From assembly GCF_019112545.1 (NCBI RefSeq), contig NW_025064924.1:101552-165551 (forward strand): a stretch of DNA of 64,000 bases. Direction: 5' to 3'. Every line of letters starts with the position of its first letter. The first letter of the stretch is position 1. Position numbers and translations under genes: made by a program. A model generated the notes under the pieces. The model saw only the letters and a list, made by a program, of their open reading frames with translations. It was not told the origin of the DNA and ran no database searches. Below are positions 23,694 through 37,877 of this stretch, piece after piece. The stretch comes from Guyanagaster necrorhizus (taxonomy: Eukaryota; Basidiomycota; Agaricomycetes; Agaricales; Physalacriaceae).

Positions 23694-24433
23694 CTATGGT
23701 ACAACGTCGCGTTTTGGTATCTTGAGTACTGATGCACCTGGTTGGTTCGCTGAGCTCCCTGTCAATATTGTGCAAACCAATGGAGAAAGTATCTCGCCGA
23801 TCCCAACTGACGCGCCCACTCGGTTATTCTCAAACGAGTCCCAATCCGTGACTTCTTCTTCCGCATTCTCCATATCCTTCATGAAGTGGGCACAGAGTTC
23901 TGCAGTGAAGGAATAACGCAGGCTCTTTACCATAGATCTGCAGCTCTCCGGTACAATGAACTCGAATTTCGGCAGCAACAGCACCTGACGAGCAGCGTAC
24001 GAATACGAACGACTACGTGGCTCCTTCATGGAAGCGCGTATATCTCTAAAGCATTCTGAAGACTGTGTGAGGATCCGGAGCGTCTCCAATTTGGGCACGA
24101 TGACAAAAGGGTATACAAGGCCATCGGGACCGAAAGAATTGAGACAGTACAGTGACAATATCGTGTGTACGGAGATGTAGATCCTTGACAGAGAAAAGTC
24201 TCCAAAAATGATAGTGGGGGCGGTATCGACATATTCCCCGTTGAAGGGCCTGAGGGCTCGTCAACCGAAGGGAACCACGTCTCTTCCATGAAAACGATGT
24301 GGCGCAGACCCCAAATGGCTAAGTTTTTTAACAGCAAAGGAGTGGTATATTTCGCTGAACATCCATCAAGTATCCCTTCGAGGCACCGTTTCTCCCTGAA
24401 CAAAGTGCGATCACTTACGAAAAGGAACGTCAC
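23694..24433 (-). CDS. Unknown protein, LRR/F-box-family-like C-terminal part
   Basis: Two readable blocks: MTFLFVSDRTLFREKRCLEG to FLETFLCQ, and a second from YCLNSFGPDGLVYPFVIVPK through LETLRILTQSSECF to KIPKRDVVP at the stop. They are in different frames, so an intron or lesion lies near 24170-24230; I could not place it with certainty. The pattern of leucine-rich segments and PKLETLRIL resembles the C-terminal half of agaricomycete F-box proteins, as in the gene to its right on the map. No F-box is seen. It may be a fragment, a degenerate copy, or a gene with a missed first exon. Confidence 0.4.
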
Positions 24434-24615
24434 GCCTTGGAAGGCAACATGAATTCAACTGTCCTGAAGAGGAGATTACAATTATATAATGAGATTTGGC
24501 TGCGTCGAATAGAACATTGAGATATATAAAGCAACAGGTAAAGAGAAACTAGTACAGTCCATCGTACCTGAATAGAATACGCGTGCAAAAGTATGAATTG
24601 CATCGAGTCGGTATG

Positions 24616-25594
24616 CTAGAACCAAAGGGTAAGATGGTCCGCAGCCTCTCCACCTTCATGTCCACCAGCCCTTGCGGTAGTATCATACTCCAACGCATCT
24701 CTGAGCATTTGTGCCACGTTATCAAATAGTGACATATCAGGAGGAGCCGGAAGAGGGTTCGACGATTCCTTCGCCTTGCCTTTGTCATTCCGTGCCAGGT
24801 CATCAAAACGTATAATATCAGGAGGAGGAGGAAGAGGGTTCGACGATTCTCTTGCCTTGCCCTTGTTATTAGATCTGGGACCATAAAGTTGCTCTTGCAG
24901 CACCTGAATTTGTAAGCGATCTTCTTCAGCCCGCCTGTACACAACAGTCAGACATCAACAGCGAAAGAAGGTGAAGGTTATCATGCCTGCGCAGCTCTCG
25001 TAGTTCGCCAATCGTCGAGCTTCCCAACGGCGCCTTCTCGAGGAACCGGACGTCCCGTTCCAGTCTCTTGATCTCCTTTCGATCCTGCTTCCGCTGCGCT
25101 TTGAGTTGTTGATGCTGGGTAAACAGATTGCGTGCCTTCTCCAGAATGGGGCTTTCCTGTACTTTCAGTCAGTCTCACTAACCACGAAGAGCAAATGACA
25201 CAACTTTGCCTTGCTCAAGCCACGCATCGACCTCTGCCATGATGCTCTCCAGCTCACTTGGGTCTTCCGGTTCAGCCGCCAGCACGAATTTCTCAAGAAG
25301 AGCTGCCTCTCTGTCCTTATCAGTCTCTTCGACAGGCGCTAAATGCAACTTTCGGATCTCAAGCAATTCGAACGACTTTCGACAGAATGGACATATCCGT
25401 GCACAGTTTGGTATAGACATCAAGCATCTATACCCTGAAAATCAGAAGGAACGGCGGCCGGATGGATGAGCAACCTACGTTCTGCAGAATACATGTCCGC
25501 ACGGAAGCGAGTGAGGCACCAGATCTGTCCCGTCAACAAATTGGAAAGGTTCGAAGCAGATGTCACAAGAACTGGAAGAGTGGATCAGCAGCAT
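24616..25594 (-). CDS. RING-finger (C3HC4) protein with coiled coil and tandem repeat (RING2)
   Basis: A likely E3 ubiquitin ligase related to RING1. The start MLLIHSSSSCDICFEPFQ is chosen because RING1 has the same short leader. Exon 1 ends LPCGHVFCRT, and an intron leads to CLMSIPNCARICPFCRKSFE, completing the C3HC4 set. Next come an acidic stretch (EETDKDREAALLEKFVLAAE) and a coiled coil (ESPILEKARNLFTQHQQLKA, DRKEIKRLERDVRFLEKAPL). The last exon carries two copies of a roughly 28-residue unit, each with KGKA(R/K)ESSNPLP and PPD, separated by RFDDLARND. It ends DHLTLWF. About 270 residues, much shorter than RING1 because the Ser/Arg tail is absent. No substrate is suggested by neighbours. 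Confidence 0.78.
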
Positions 25595-26484
25595 CTCGAG
25601 AAAATCGTGCAGGAGAACGGTGTGTCGAGCTCCAAATCCTTCCGTCCCACTCAGCCTCGAGGATTTGGCGTGTGGCAAGCGCCGTTGATAGAAGGATCTC
25701 CCGATAAAGGAATACCAATGCCAGCTGGATTCTTTCCAGGAAAAGGAAGAATACCCGAAAGAAAGAGCAGGAAGACTCTCGTCGAACATCGTGGACGCTC
25801 TAGAACGGAGGACAAGGCTAGGATCGCTAAGGGCTTGCCTCATTCAAGATTCAAACAATAATTACAATTTGTAACAAAACAATTCGAAAATTGAAGCTTT
25901 GCACGTGACAAAATTCGACTACGCGCACTAGGTTCTTGTAATCTTTTGTGACACTAAAAAGCTGACCGTATTGACAGACAAGACATTTTACAGTATACTT
26001 TCACTGAAAGTTGCAGACAGCTGGATACATTGTGTTCTCTCTATCAACGTTCAGAACGGTCCCCCTCATGTTTGAGTAAAAGGTGTTCGAACACATAGTA
26101 CAGTTCCGTCATTGGAACGCTCCCCCTCGTTTCCTATACGTTCATACCCTCCATGACTTGAATTTCGTTGCCCACCAACACGACGGACGTCACCTCTCCA
26201 TTAGAGACACTGGCAATTCACAGAGCTCTCGCAGTGCAAGCGAATACTGCCCAGTATCCATGCACGCGGTACCATGGGGCAAGCATAAATTGTTTTAACA
26301 CCTTTCCTCCTCCGACCGGCTACCTGATCTGGATCGAAGTATTTATAGAAAGTCGAGTCAGATGTCGAATATGGGGAAACCAAGCCCTTGTCCAACGACT
26401 GCATCCAGGGTTCTTTGCTTTTGGTAGTTGTGTGGCTAGAAACTCTTAACGTCTTGCGCATACCATTTCGATTTACCCATCGCA
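25595..26484. other. Upstream regions of RING2 and the transporter pseudogene
   Basis: No gene seen. A CACGTG E-box occurs near 25903. From about 26290 to 26484 the sequence resembles the region 52027-52190 on the other strand, so the duplication of the transporter gene included promoter sequence (for example the shared TTATAGAAAG/TATAAATAC and GATCCAGATCA-like words). Confidence 0.5.
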
Positions 26485-29154
<2,670 letters not shown>

Positions 29155-29374
29155 ATGTAGTAGCTCATACATATTCACGTACTTCTCGGAAACCCCTCAA
29201 TTACTGCTTTTTGTGCCAAGAATGGTGTTGGTGTTGTATTTTACATAGTATCCGAGTCAGCGTCCTATTCCGAACATCCAGTGTGAAGTTAAACCAGTCC
29301 ATCATGTGTTCAACTGTGGCCAATTCTGGTGTGTACACTTCTTCGCCTTAGTACCTTAATTGGAATTTAATACA

Positions 29375-29940
29375 GACGTTTCCGGGTCTCGCAAAGATTT
29401 GTGCATTTTGTGGGCAGGTAAGTTGTGTCGCGTCAAAAACGTGCTGATCAATGTCATACCTTCGAGATTCAAAGTTCATGAAGAGCGCTGAAAGCAAATA
29501 CGGCTTCGATATGGAAAACACGCAATACTATGTAAGGATGCTGGTTCAGCATCCGTCCTGACGCGTATGGCAACCTTTCGAAACAGTTCTTTTTGCCCCT
29601 GGTTATAGAGACATCATGGACCCCTCAAAGACAGCATTTTTGTCTACACGTTGGTCGTATGGCCGTTCCCTGACATCCTCTCGACGGTCACACAGAATTT
29701 CTGCCCGTTTCCATTCATTTGTGCTTCGAGACATGTCCCAGCATGGAGGCTCAATTTTCCCGGAGCAAACAGATCATCAACGCCGTTGAATGTATGCTTG
29801 CGCGGAGATTCTGTCGCAAAGCAATTCGAGCACACCGGATGTTTTTTAGATCGAAAACGTTGACTTGACCTATAGGGAAGGATTGTCACTTCGCGGAACC
29901 AGTTTCCGGGTTAGTGCAAGAGAGATTGCGGGTAAAGCGA
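29375..29940 (+). pseudogene. Old relic of a further ABCC transporter copy
   Basis: Translated fragments line up with the second membrane domain and the start of NBD2 of the transporter but with many stops and shifts. ETFPGLAKICAFCGQ matches ETLTGLATIRAFREQ at an exon end followed by GTAAG. YGFDMENTQYYVRM matches [29 protein letters not shown] matches [28 protein letters not shown] matches [13 protein letters not shown]. The divergence is far greater than between the other two copies, so this is an older duplication, lying in direct orientation behind the first pseudogene and before the PhzF gene. Confidence 0.72.
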
Positions 29941-30036
29941 GAGCACAAAAACTGAACACCGTCGGTTAGATTGTATCATGGGAAAACTCCCATATGATAG
30001 ATTCAGTATTACCCGCTCCCCCAATCAGCATTACTT

Positions 30037-31021
30037 TTACACGACGTTCAACCTTCCTTCCATGACTTGCACGGCACTCCCCGCCAATTCAATGGATTTT
30101 ATCTCGCCTTGGGAGACACCCACGAAGACCGTGATTTCGCTGCGTCTACCCATCTCCACACCCTGGATGATATCAAACTTCCAGTTACCATCACCTTTAC
30201 TCTGCCCCAACCAGCCCCCCAATGCGGAGGCAGCCGAACCTGTAGCAGGGTCCTCAAATGTGCCTTCGAGCAGCCTCGTTCTGATCGTTCCATCCGACAT
30301 TTTCACAAAGGCGTACAAAGCACCAAAGCCTTTCCAATCTCCCAGATGCTCATCAGGTATTGTGAGGTGCTGAGAGTATTGCTGAAGCTTTCCCAGAGCT
30401 TCCACTGAGGAGAGTTCTATCATGATGAAACTCATGCCCTTCACGATAGATACCTACATTTCGTAATGACTCAGTGGCGTCCGAGTCATCCCAAGTATGT
30501 GGGATACGAACCACAGCTTCTGCACCTGTTGAACCATTCACGTAGTCCTTATCTTCCAATGCCAACTGTTTCTCCTTCAGCATCTTGTTCGTGTAGGGCT
30601 GGTGCACCTTGAAGTCTGTAGGGACCTTTAGGCGCACTCGATCGTCCTCTTTAATGACCAATACATCTCCCGCTTTGGTTCGTAAAGTTATCTTATCCAA
30701 CCCAGTTTTGCGTAATAGATACCAGCCCGTACCAACGGTAGGATGTCCCGCAAACGGTAGCTCCTCTGCTGTCGTAAATATGGAGATCGGGAATGTTAGA
30801 CCAGAATCTGGTGATTTTACCTGGTCGTAAACAAAAACTGTTTCTGAGAAATTGAATTCTCGTGCGATATTCTGTTTTTGTTGCTGAGAGATTTGGGACG
30901 ACTGCGGAGATGGCACAAGAACAATTGCAAGTGGATTCCCATGAAACCCTGTTGTTGTGAAGACGTCGAGAGTTGAATACAATAATGTTGTAAGGCTTGT
31001 CGACATGACGGGCTGGTGCAA
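30037..31021 (-). CDS. PhzF-family protein, copy 1
   Basis: PhzF-family proteins are isomerase-like enzymes of the diaminopimelate epimerase fold. Many fungal ones have unknown substrates. Visible landmarks are TLDVFTTTGFHGNPLAIVLV near the start, FNFSETVFVY with the expected catalytic Glu, ELPFAGHPTVGTGW, and DPATGSAASALGGWLGQ near the C-terminus. One intron is inferred: GEAVV breaks at GTTCGT and resumes after ATGTAG at VSIVKGMSFIMIELS. The chosen start MHQPVMSTSL has a second in-frame Met (MSTSLTT) five residues on, either of which is possible. About 310 residues. It points toward the transporter copies, as copy 2 does on the right. The pair share about two thirds of residues by eye. Confidence 0.87.
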
Positions 31022-32810
31022 AGCGGAAGCGGAAGCGGGACGTCTCTAAATAGATAGGTACCTCGCCTACGTGATATCACGTGTTCCACGCGTCATTCTC
31101 TTCCGGGCCTTCGTCTGAGACTCCATTCATTCACCGCTGGCTGCAAGGTAACTTCGTAATTTTATGGTGATACTTTCACTTTCATCTTCGAATACGCCCT
31201 CGCCAAAGAACTTAGTAGTCCAGTATCTATTTTCTTACAGATATCACGCATCTCTTGGCCTTCTCTCGTCGTCCTCACAGCGAACGCCACAGTGTGGCGC
31301 ATCTTCTGCTCGTGAGATGCATGCATGTCCTTCGAATGGCCAAAGTCTGGACTCTGTTACTCCAAATATCTATCACTACTACTCGTCGGCAGATGGACAC
31401 GACCATTCAGCCTATAAAGCGATAGAGTTGCCGACCGTCGGCGCTTCTTGCATTGTCCATGCGTTTGGCGCGTGTTTTATTACAATATCTCGACCCTTGC
31501 TTTTATGCTTTCCGTCTTCCGTTTTCAGTATCGAGTCATACAGGACTTCGAAGGTCGGGCCATTACTGCGCCTGTATCGGCATGTATTACAGCGAGGTCA
31601 CCACGTTTGAGGATCAGGTGAGTTACCGCGGGGTCGTTGAAAGAACGAGATCTGACGGAGAATACTGCCTCTAAATCAAGCCTTCTAGTCCTTGTTCAGC
31701 GATAACCATTTCCATCCAAATCCAATGTCCGTGAAAGTTTAATCAATTCATCCAGGGTCAGTTATATCGACCGTTGCATTACGGCTACTAAGTTGTTATT
31801 CTCCGTTTTTGTTTCCGGACATGAAGCATCTTGGTAGCCTATGATATCGCTTCACATCATGACTGAAGTTGTGCTCAGCCCCCGGTATCTGATGATCCGA
31901 TTCTGCTCTGGAGTTCTCTTGGTTCCAAGGTTCTTCTTGTCTTGGTCCCTTTGTGAGTAAGGGTATCTGGCAAAATACTTTACACAAGGAACGAACAGAC
32001 CAATTCGACGGGGGACGGATGGCCTTCTGTGCGACCGAGACACCTTGTGACGTGGTTGAAAATCCCACCCAAGGGTATTCTGGGTATTTCATTGACGCTG
32101 CAAACAGGTTTTCCCGTTTGCAATTGATCATCGGAATCCCCAAGAACGGTTTCCTGAATCAGTAACTTGCCCGTCCCAGGTTTTTTGGTACTTTCGTATC
32201 AGCCACGCTCGGTTAGCCTCGTTACTGGATATACTCGGACATTACCGGGGGCTGCGACTCACCTGTACGTCACTGCGTAGTCTCCATACACGCCTTTCCT
32301 TCAGACGAATACACAGAAATCCACGGCTAGCTTCTGGATGGGACCTTTCAACTGATGGTTCTTACCTTGACTGCGCATTCCGAGGGGGAGCATTGGAATT
32401 GCGAGGCATGTGAACAACAAAACGGAAGCATCTGGAATGTTGACGTTGCTCCTATGTCGACCTTGCCAACTCCAGCCATCCTGTCTGACTATCATTAGCT
32501 GGGGAAAGCTACCCCTCATCTTTGAATGTTATTTTCACGGGATCCACTTGACATTGCATTAATAAAAACCCTCCAGTGACTAGTAGTAGGGTGAAAACGC
32601 AAGCGGCAGAACCGTCAAGTGCCTAGGCTCTTGTCACGTGCAATCGATCATTGACGTGTTTTCCTTTTCCAGAGGATTACGTGAACGTGCTGGAAGGTTT
32701 GGACTTCGGTACAGTAGGCCGCTTTCTTGCTGTCCTCGTGGGACTTGGATTGATATCTAACCGGCAGCGCCTCAGGGCCTAGCGATACCCTCTTCTTCTC
32801 GACCACCACC
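31022..32810. other. Region without a recognised gene
   Basis: A near-palindromic GATATCACGTG lies at 31070-31082, just upstream of PhzF copy 1. Frames such as the one at 31164-31610 have no splice support or motif. A second CACGTG lies near 32635, upstream of the aminopeptidase gene. Confidence 0.35.
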
Positions 32811-35800
32811 ATGCCGCCGCCGCCGCCTCCTCCGCCCATATGCTTTCCTTTTGGTTCGAAAAAAGAAAAACGGCGCCTTTCTTTTTCGAGCATGTCAGTA
32901 CCACCAATGACGGGATCAGCGTCACAGCTGGAGAGGGCGCAGTCTCAACATTCTAAAGCTTCATTAACGGCCTCTAGGTCTTCCACAGCCTCCAGATCAG
33001 CCTCATCTTCGATGACTGCATCCGTGGACAACCTCACCTTCGTAACAGATTCGGAGAAGTATGATGAAGTCCCCAAGGAGCTTCCTCCGCTCGAAAAGTC
33101 GGGGAAGAGTGGACGCCTTCAGCGTTCAAACACTATGACTGGCACGAAGAAGTCCACACTATCCAACAGATGGGGGTATGGATGGGGATTGGGCAAGCAG
33201 AGAGAGAAGGAGAAGGAAGCGGAGCTGACCAGGGAAATGTCGCAGTCCCAGAGATCGAAGACTCCTTCTGTCGACCTACCTGTCTACCAGCCACCTGTAC
33301 GCCAGAACTCCCAATCGACGCAAGCCAGTCGAACTACTCAGAACACGCACAGCACATACCGCAGCAAATCAACGCATCATTCGAATCGTTCAGGCCGCAG
33401 CAATGCCTTTGAGAGGCCCCGCGGCAGCAATGATTCTTCAAGCACACTTGTCGGATCTGCGCTTGAACGTAAAAACACTTTCGCTGATTCCTTGCGGGAC
33501 GTGGTGCACACGTCGGAGAGATTAGCGGAGCTACGGAAACAGATGGAGAAAGAACAGCTGGATTTCTAGTGCGTATGCTACATCTCTTCTGCCTTACTGC
33601 TGCTCAATATTTCCATTCGACTTAGCATTGTGCCAAGCGAAGATGCTCACGGGTCTGAATATGTGGCGGAGAGTGACAAACGAAGGCAATATATCTCAGG
33701 GTGCTTGTTTTTGTTTCTCGCAACTGACATCCCGACTGACGTGAGATAGATTTTCGGGTTCTTCGGGACAGGCAATCGTCTCTAAGACGGAGGCTTACCT
33801 CATCACTGATTCTCGGTACTGGATGCAAGCAACAGAGCAATTGGATGCTAATTGGAAGCTGGTTCGTGCCGGTGCCTCGGGGGAACCAAAAGATTGGATA
33901 GACTGGCTTGTGGTGAGTGATTCCGTTTTCTAAGTTTCTCTAACAGCCATGGTAATATTATACAGCCGCGCGCCCATAACTCAAAAATTGGCATAGATGG
34001 ACGTATGCTGCCGTACGAGCAAGCTATACTTATCAGTTCCAAGATCAACCCTTTGGGGGCAAAATTGGCGTATCCAGTGCAGAACCTCATCGACTTGATT
34101 TGGAAAGGTAAACCCACGAGGTCGAAAGAGCCCGTTTTCCAGCAACCGATACAATTTTCAGGTTAGTTTTTCCTTCGCGCAGTGCGAGCTTGTATCTGAG
34201 TCTTTTCGCAGGCGAAGAGGCCGCTTCCAAGATTGCCAAGGTCCAGGCGTGGATTAAGAACCAGCCTCCGGATGTCCCTTCCTACTCTCGCTCGGAACCA
34301 AAGCCGTCGCAATATCAGGTCGGAGCGCTCGTCACATCCTTGCCTCAGATAGGTGTGTATCATTCTTTCTGTTCGGCTACATGTTTTTGTTGACCCCAAT
34401 TTACAATTTACTTACAGCGTACTTATTGAATCTGCGAGGTTCAGATATCCCATTCAACCCGCTCTTCCATGCATATCTCTTCATCGGACTCGACAGCGTT
34501 ATCTTATTCTTGGAGGGATCCAAAGTAACTGAAAACATCGCCTCTTACTTGGAAGAATTAAAGGTATTGCGGCGAGACTACAGCGACATCTGGGCCTTCC
34601 TGCGCAAGAGAGAATGGGGTGAAGGCAAGGTACGACGCATTTTCTATTTGGGCTTTTGTATGGTGAATTGAAGTAGCACGGCAGATCATAATATCACCGC
34701 AGTCTTCTTATACTATCTCACTTGTGCTGTCGCACTACCGGTGTAGTGTACTACCGTCACATGTGGAATACATGATTTCAGTCAAGAATGAGACGGAGTT
34801 GAAGGGTCTGAGAAGAGCGTACATGCGAGATGGAGTTGCCTACGTGCGTTTAGCCCAAATCATTTACGACCTTTCCGACTGAACCATACGAACAGGTCCA
34901 GTTCTTGGCTTGGCTTGAGGACAAGCTGAATGCCGGCTACGATATCACAGAGTGGGAAGCCGCACAACGCTTAACAGAATTCCGCAGGAAGCAAGAGTAT
35001 TTCATGGGCCTTGCTTACCAGAACATATCCGCAAGCGGACCGAACGCTGCTCTTCCCCATTACTCGCCCCGCAAGTCAGAAGCACGGATGATTGACAAGG
35101 GCACTCCGTATCTCAAGTGAGTTCCGGGTTTCTTCGCAAAGAGACATGTGAGTCTGACATATCATTTAGCGACTCGGGAGGACAGTACCGGGACGGGACA
35201 TGTGACACTACTCGAACCATACATTTTGGTCGACCAGACGCGGAGCAATGTGAAGCATTCACAAGAGTTCTGCAAGGTCATGTATGTTTTTGGACTCTGC
35301 TTCTATAATTATGGAAATGTCCTCATGGTCCTATCTCTAGATTGCAATCGATACCGCTGTGTTCCCGGAAGGTACATCTGGCCGTCAACTAGACGTTCTG
35401 GCACGTCGAGCCCTGTGGAAGGAAGGCTACAATTACTTGGTAAGCGGATTGCGACCGAAGGTCATGACGTAATGCTAACAGCGGTACTGCGATAGCACGG
35501 AACCGGACACGGCTTTGGATCATTCCTGACTGTGCATGAAGGCCCGCAAGGATTTTCGAGTAATGTGCCTTTGGTTCCGGGGCATGTCGTCACCAATGAA
35601 CCTGGGTTTTGTGAGTTGTGATCAATCACACTCGGGTGGCGAATGACTGATGTTTTTTGTATAGACAACGATGGGAAGTGGGGTATTCGTATTGAGTCGG
35701 CCCTCTCTGTGCGTCGTGTCACGGTATGTTCTAGGTCCATCTCTTCCCTCGTGTCCATCATTTGACTTCGCTCTTTGCTCAGACCCGGGGAGAATTCAAT

Positions 35801-36100
35801 GGACCGATCTGGCTCTCGTTTGAACGTCTGACTTGTGTCCCCATCCAGACGCGCATGATCAAGGACAGCATGCTGACCAAGGAGGAGAAAGCATGGATAA
35901 AGGTGCGATTTGTCACCTGTGTATGCTGGAATGCTTATTCGTTTATCGTTTGACAGGATCACAATGCCGATTGTTTCAAGAAGCTGAAGCCTCTGCTACA
36001 GAGTGATAAGCGGACACTCAGATGGATAGATCGTGAGTCCAAGCGTGAAATAGGCCTTGCTGGTGCGGGTCCTGGAGGTCTGGTTGTTGACTGGGGTTAA
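32811..36100 (+). CDS. Xaa-Pro aminopeptidase (aminopeptidase P, M24B), N-terminally extended
   Basis: A metallopeptidase that removes an N-terminal residue before proline. The catalytic half has the M24B landmarks in order: [20 protein letters not shown] (two metal-binding Asp), [19 protein letters not shown] (His), VTNEPGFY (Glu) and [10 protein letters not shown] (Glu). The N-terminal creatinase-like part begins [16 protein letters not shown] joined to [20 protein letters not shown] across an intron whose frame fits. In front lie about 215 residues rich in Ser, Thr and basic residues, with a leading run of nine prolines and KKEKRR. Typical family members start close to RLAELR, so this extension is unusual. 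If translation starts at the later Met (MSVPPMTG, near 32892) it is slightly shorter. The end is VVDWG and TAA. About ten introns are present. Confidence 0.9.
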
Positions 36101-36526
36101 CACAGCCTTCCTTTCTTCCTTACTCTCTTTGAGAATCTTATCTCATTTCTGCTGTATATATGCTTTTGGATCTATATAAAGGCTTGGATTACTTACCTAT
36201 CTATACCATTTTACTTAGGACGACCCTTCTCAATGTTCTTGGAATTCACTTCTAATACTTTTGTTGGATGTTCTTTTCAATCATATATATTAGATGTTGT
36301 ACAACATATCTAATACGTAGTTTTTCAAAATGGATGTAGTTTTGTGTACATATTCTGATGGACAGTCCGAGTCGCGACAAGTATTCGTGTTGTCACAGTG
36401 ATTGACGCGTCCGCTTTGTCAGGCGCGTGACTCCGTCATGCAATTATGGTGACAAAATGACGAGCCCTCCTTTCTGCACATGCAACTATGACCAACTTAC
36501 TTTTTTTCCCAGTCCTTAATGTTCTG

Positions 36527-36533
36527 TATAAAA
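36527..36533 (+). promoter_or_regulatory. TATA box of the APS kinase gene
   Basis: TATAAAA lies 53 bases before the APS kinase ATG, a usual fungal spacing. Confidence 0.6.
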
Positions 36534-36585
36534 GGCCTGTAACGGTGCAGTGGATCGGTAGTACACGAGTATTCCACATCCCAAG

Positions 36586-37410
36586 ATGGCCACAAACATT
36601 ACTTTCCACCCTGGTAGGGCTAGTCTTGTATTGGGTGGAATTCATTGAAGACTAATCCGCGTTCCCAGGTTCCGTCTCTGCTGAAGAGCGAACAGGTCTC
36701 CTCACACAAAAGGGCGCCACTATTTGGTTGACGGGTTTGAGTGCTAGTGGAAAGGTACGATCGTCACGTAGCTGTTTGGAGGCTGCACGCTGACGCTGAC
36801 ACGCTCGTCGTAACAGTCGACCATCGCGTGTGCATTGGAACAGCACCTACTTCATCTCCACAAGTTCTCCTACCGCCTCGACGGCGACAACGTCAGATTC
36901 GGGCTGAACAAGGATCTGGGCTTTGACGAGAAGTCGAGGAACGAGAATATTCGCCGTACGAGCGAAGTATGTTCTTTCGCTCTCGTTTAAGATGTCTGTA
37001 TTGATGGTCTGGGTAGGTCTCCAAGCTATTTGCAGATGCTTCATGCATCGCTATCACCGCCTTCATCTCGCCGTATCGCGCCGATCGGGCGTTTGCTCGG
37101 GAAATACACGAGCAAGCATCGTTGCCGTTTATTGAGGCGTTTGTTGATGCGCCTCTCCATGTTGTCGAGCAACGTGATCCCAAGGGACTATACAAGAAAG
37201 CTCGTGCCGGAGAAATCAAGGGTGAGTTGCGGCAAAAAAATCCCATGAACAGCGCATTCAAAATTGGCTGTAGACTTTACCGGAATCTCAGCACCATATG
37301 AAGCTCCAGAGAATCCAGAAATTCACATTGACACGTCGACGACAGATGTTGCGGAGAGTGTCCGAATTATTACCGACTATTTGAAGGGCAAGGGATATAT
37401 ATCCGAGTAG
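36586..37410 (+). CDS. met14: Adenylylsulfate (APS) kinase
   Basis: Phosphorylates adenylylsulfate to PAPS in cytosolic sulfate assimilation. A short exon [10 protein letters not shown] joins to [15 protein letters not shown]. The P-loop GLSASGKST is split by an intron after GK. Then follow [17 protein letters not shown] (substrate loop), [52 protein letters not shown] and [16 protein letters not shown], ending GKGYISE. These are the family's motifs in order with no gap, about 200 residues. Five introns keep the frame. A TATA box lies just upstream. It follows the aminopeptidase gene on the same strand but there is no operon-like link in fungi. Confidence 0.94.
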
Positions 37411-37877
37411 ATAGAGGTTAGACATGACCATGTAGAAGTAGAGCTTGTATAAGTAATATTGCTGTTCGCCTTTAACAGGGTCATCTAAGACTTGACGCAA
37501 AAATACCAGGTCCAAGACAGCGGCGACCGAGTGGTTGCGGGCGGGCCTGCCTTGCGGAGTGCACAGAGTGGGTAGTGACATGTAGGAAAGAAATTGCGTA
37601 GTTGGGGGCTGTAGCGTGGCGCGAGAGACGGGTCGAGACTCGAGAGGAAGGGTGAAACGAGTGGCTGATTTTGTGGTACGGTGTCGAGGTCAAAGTGGCT
37701 ATTGAAGTTTCGTGTCAAGGAATTTGGGACACTGTTTGTCGACGGTTATTTTACGAAGTGTCTGATTTGGGCCTAAAGGGTTACCAAATTGTATGAATTG
37801 GGAAAATGCGAATACAAAGCAATCCGAGATACAAACCGAGATATCAATGTCCTCCAATGTCAGATAGTAAACGGGGC

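Noticed and set aside
31164..31610. Open frame of 148 codons on the plus strand
   Set aside because: No motif, no splice support and composition like noncoding sequence.
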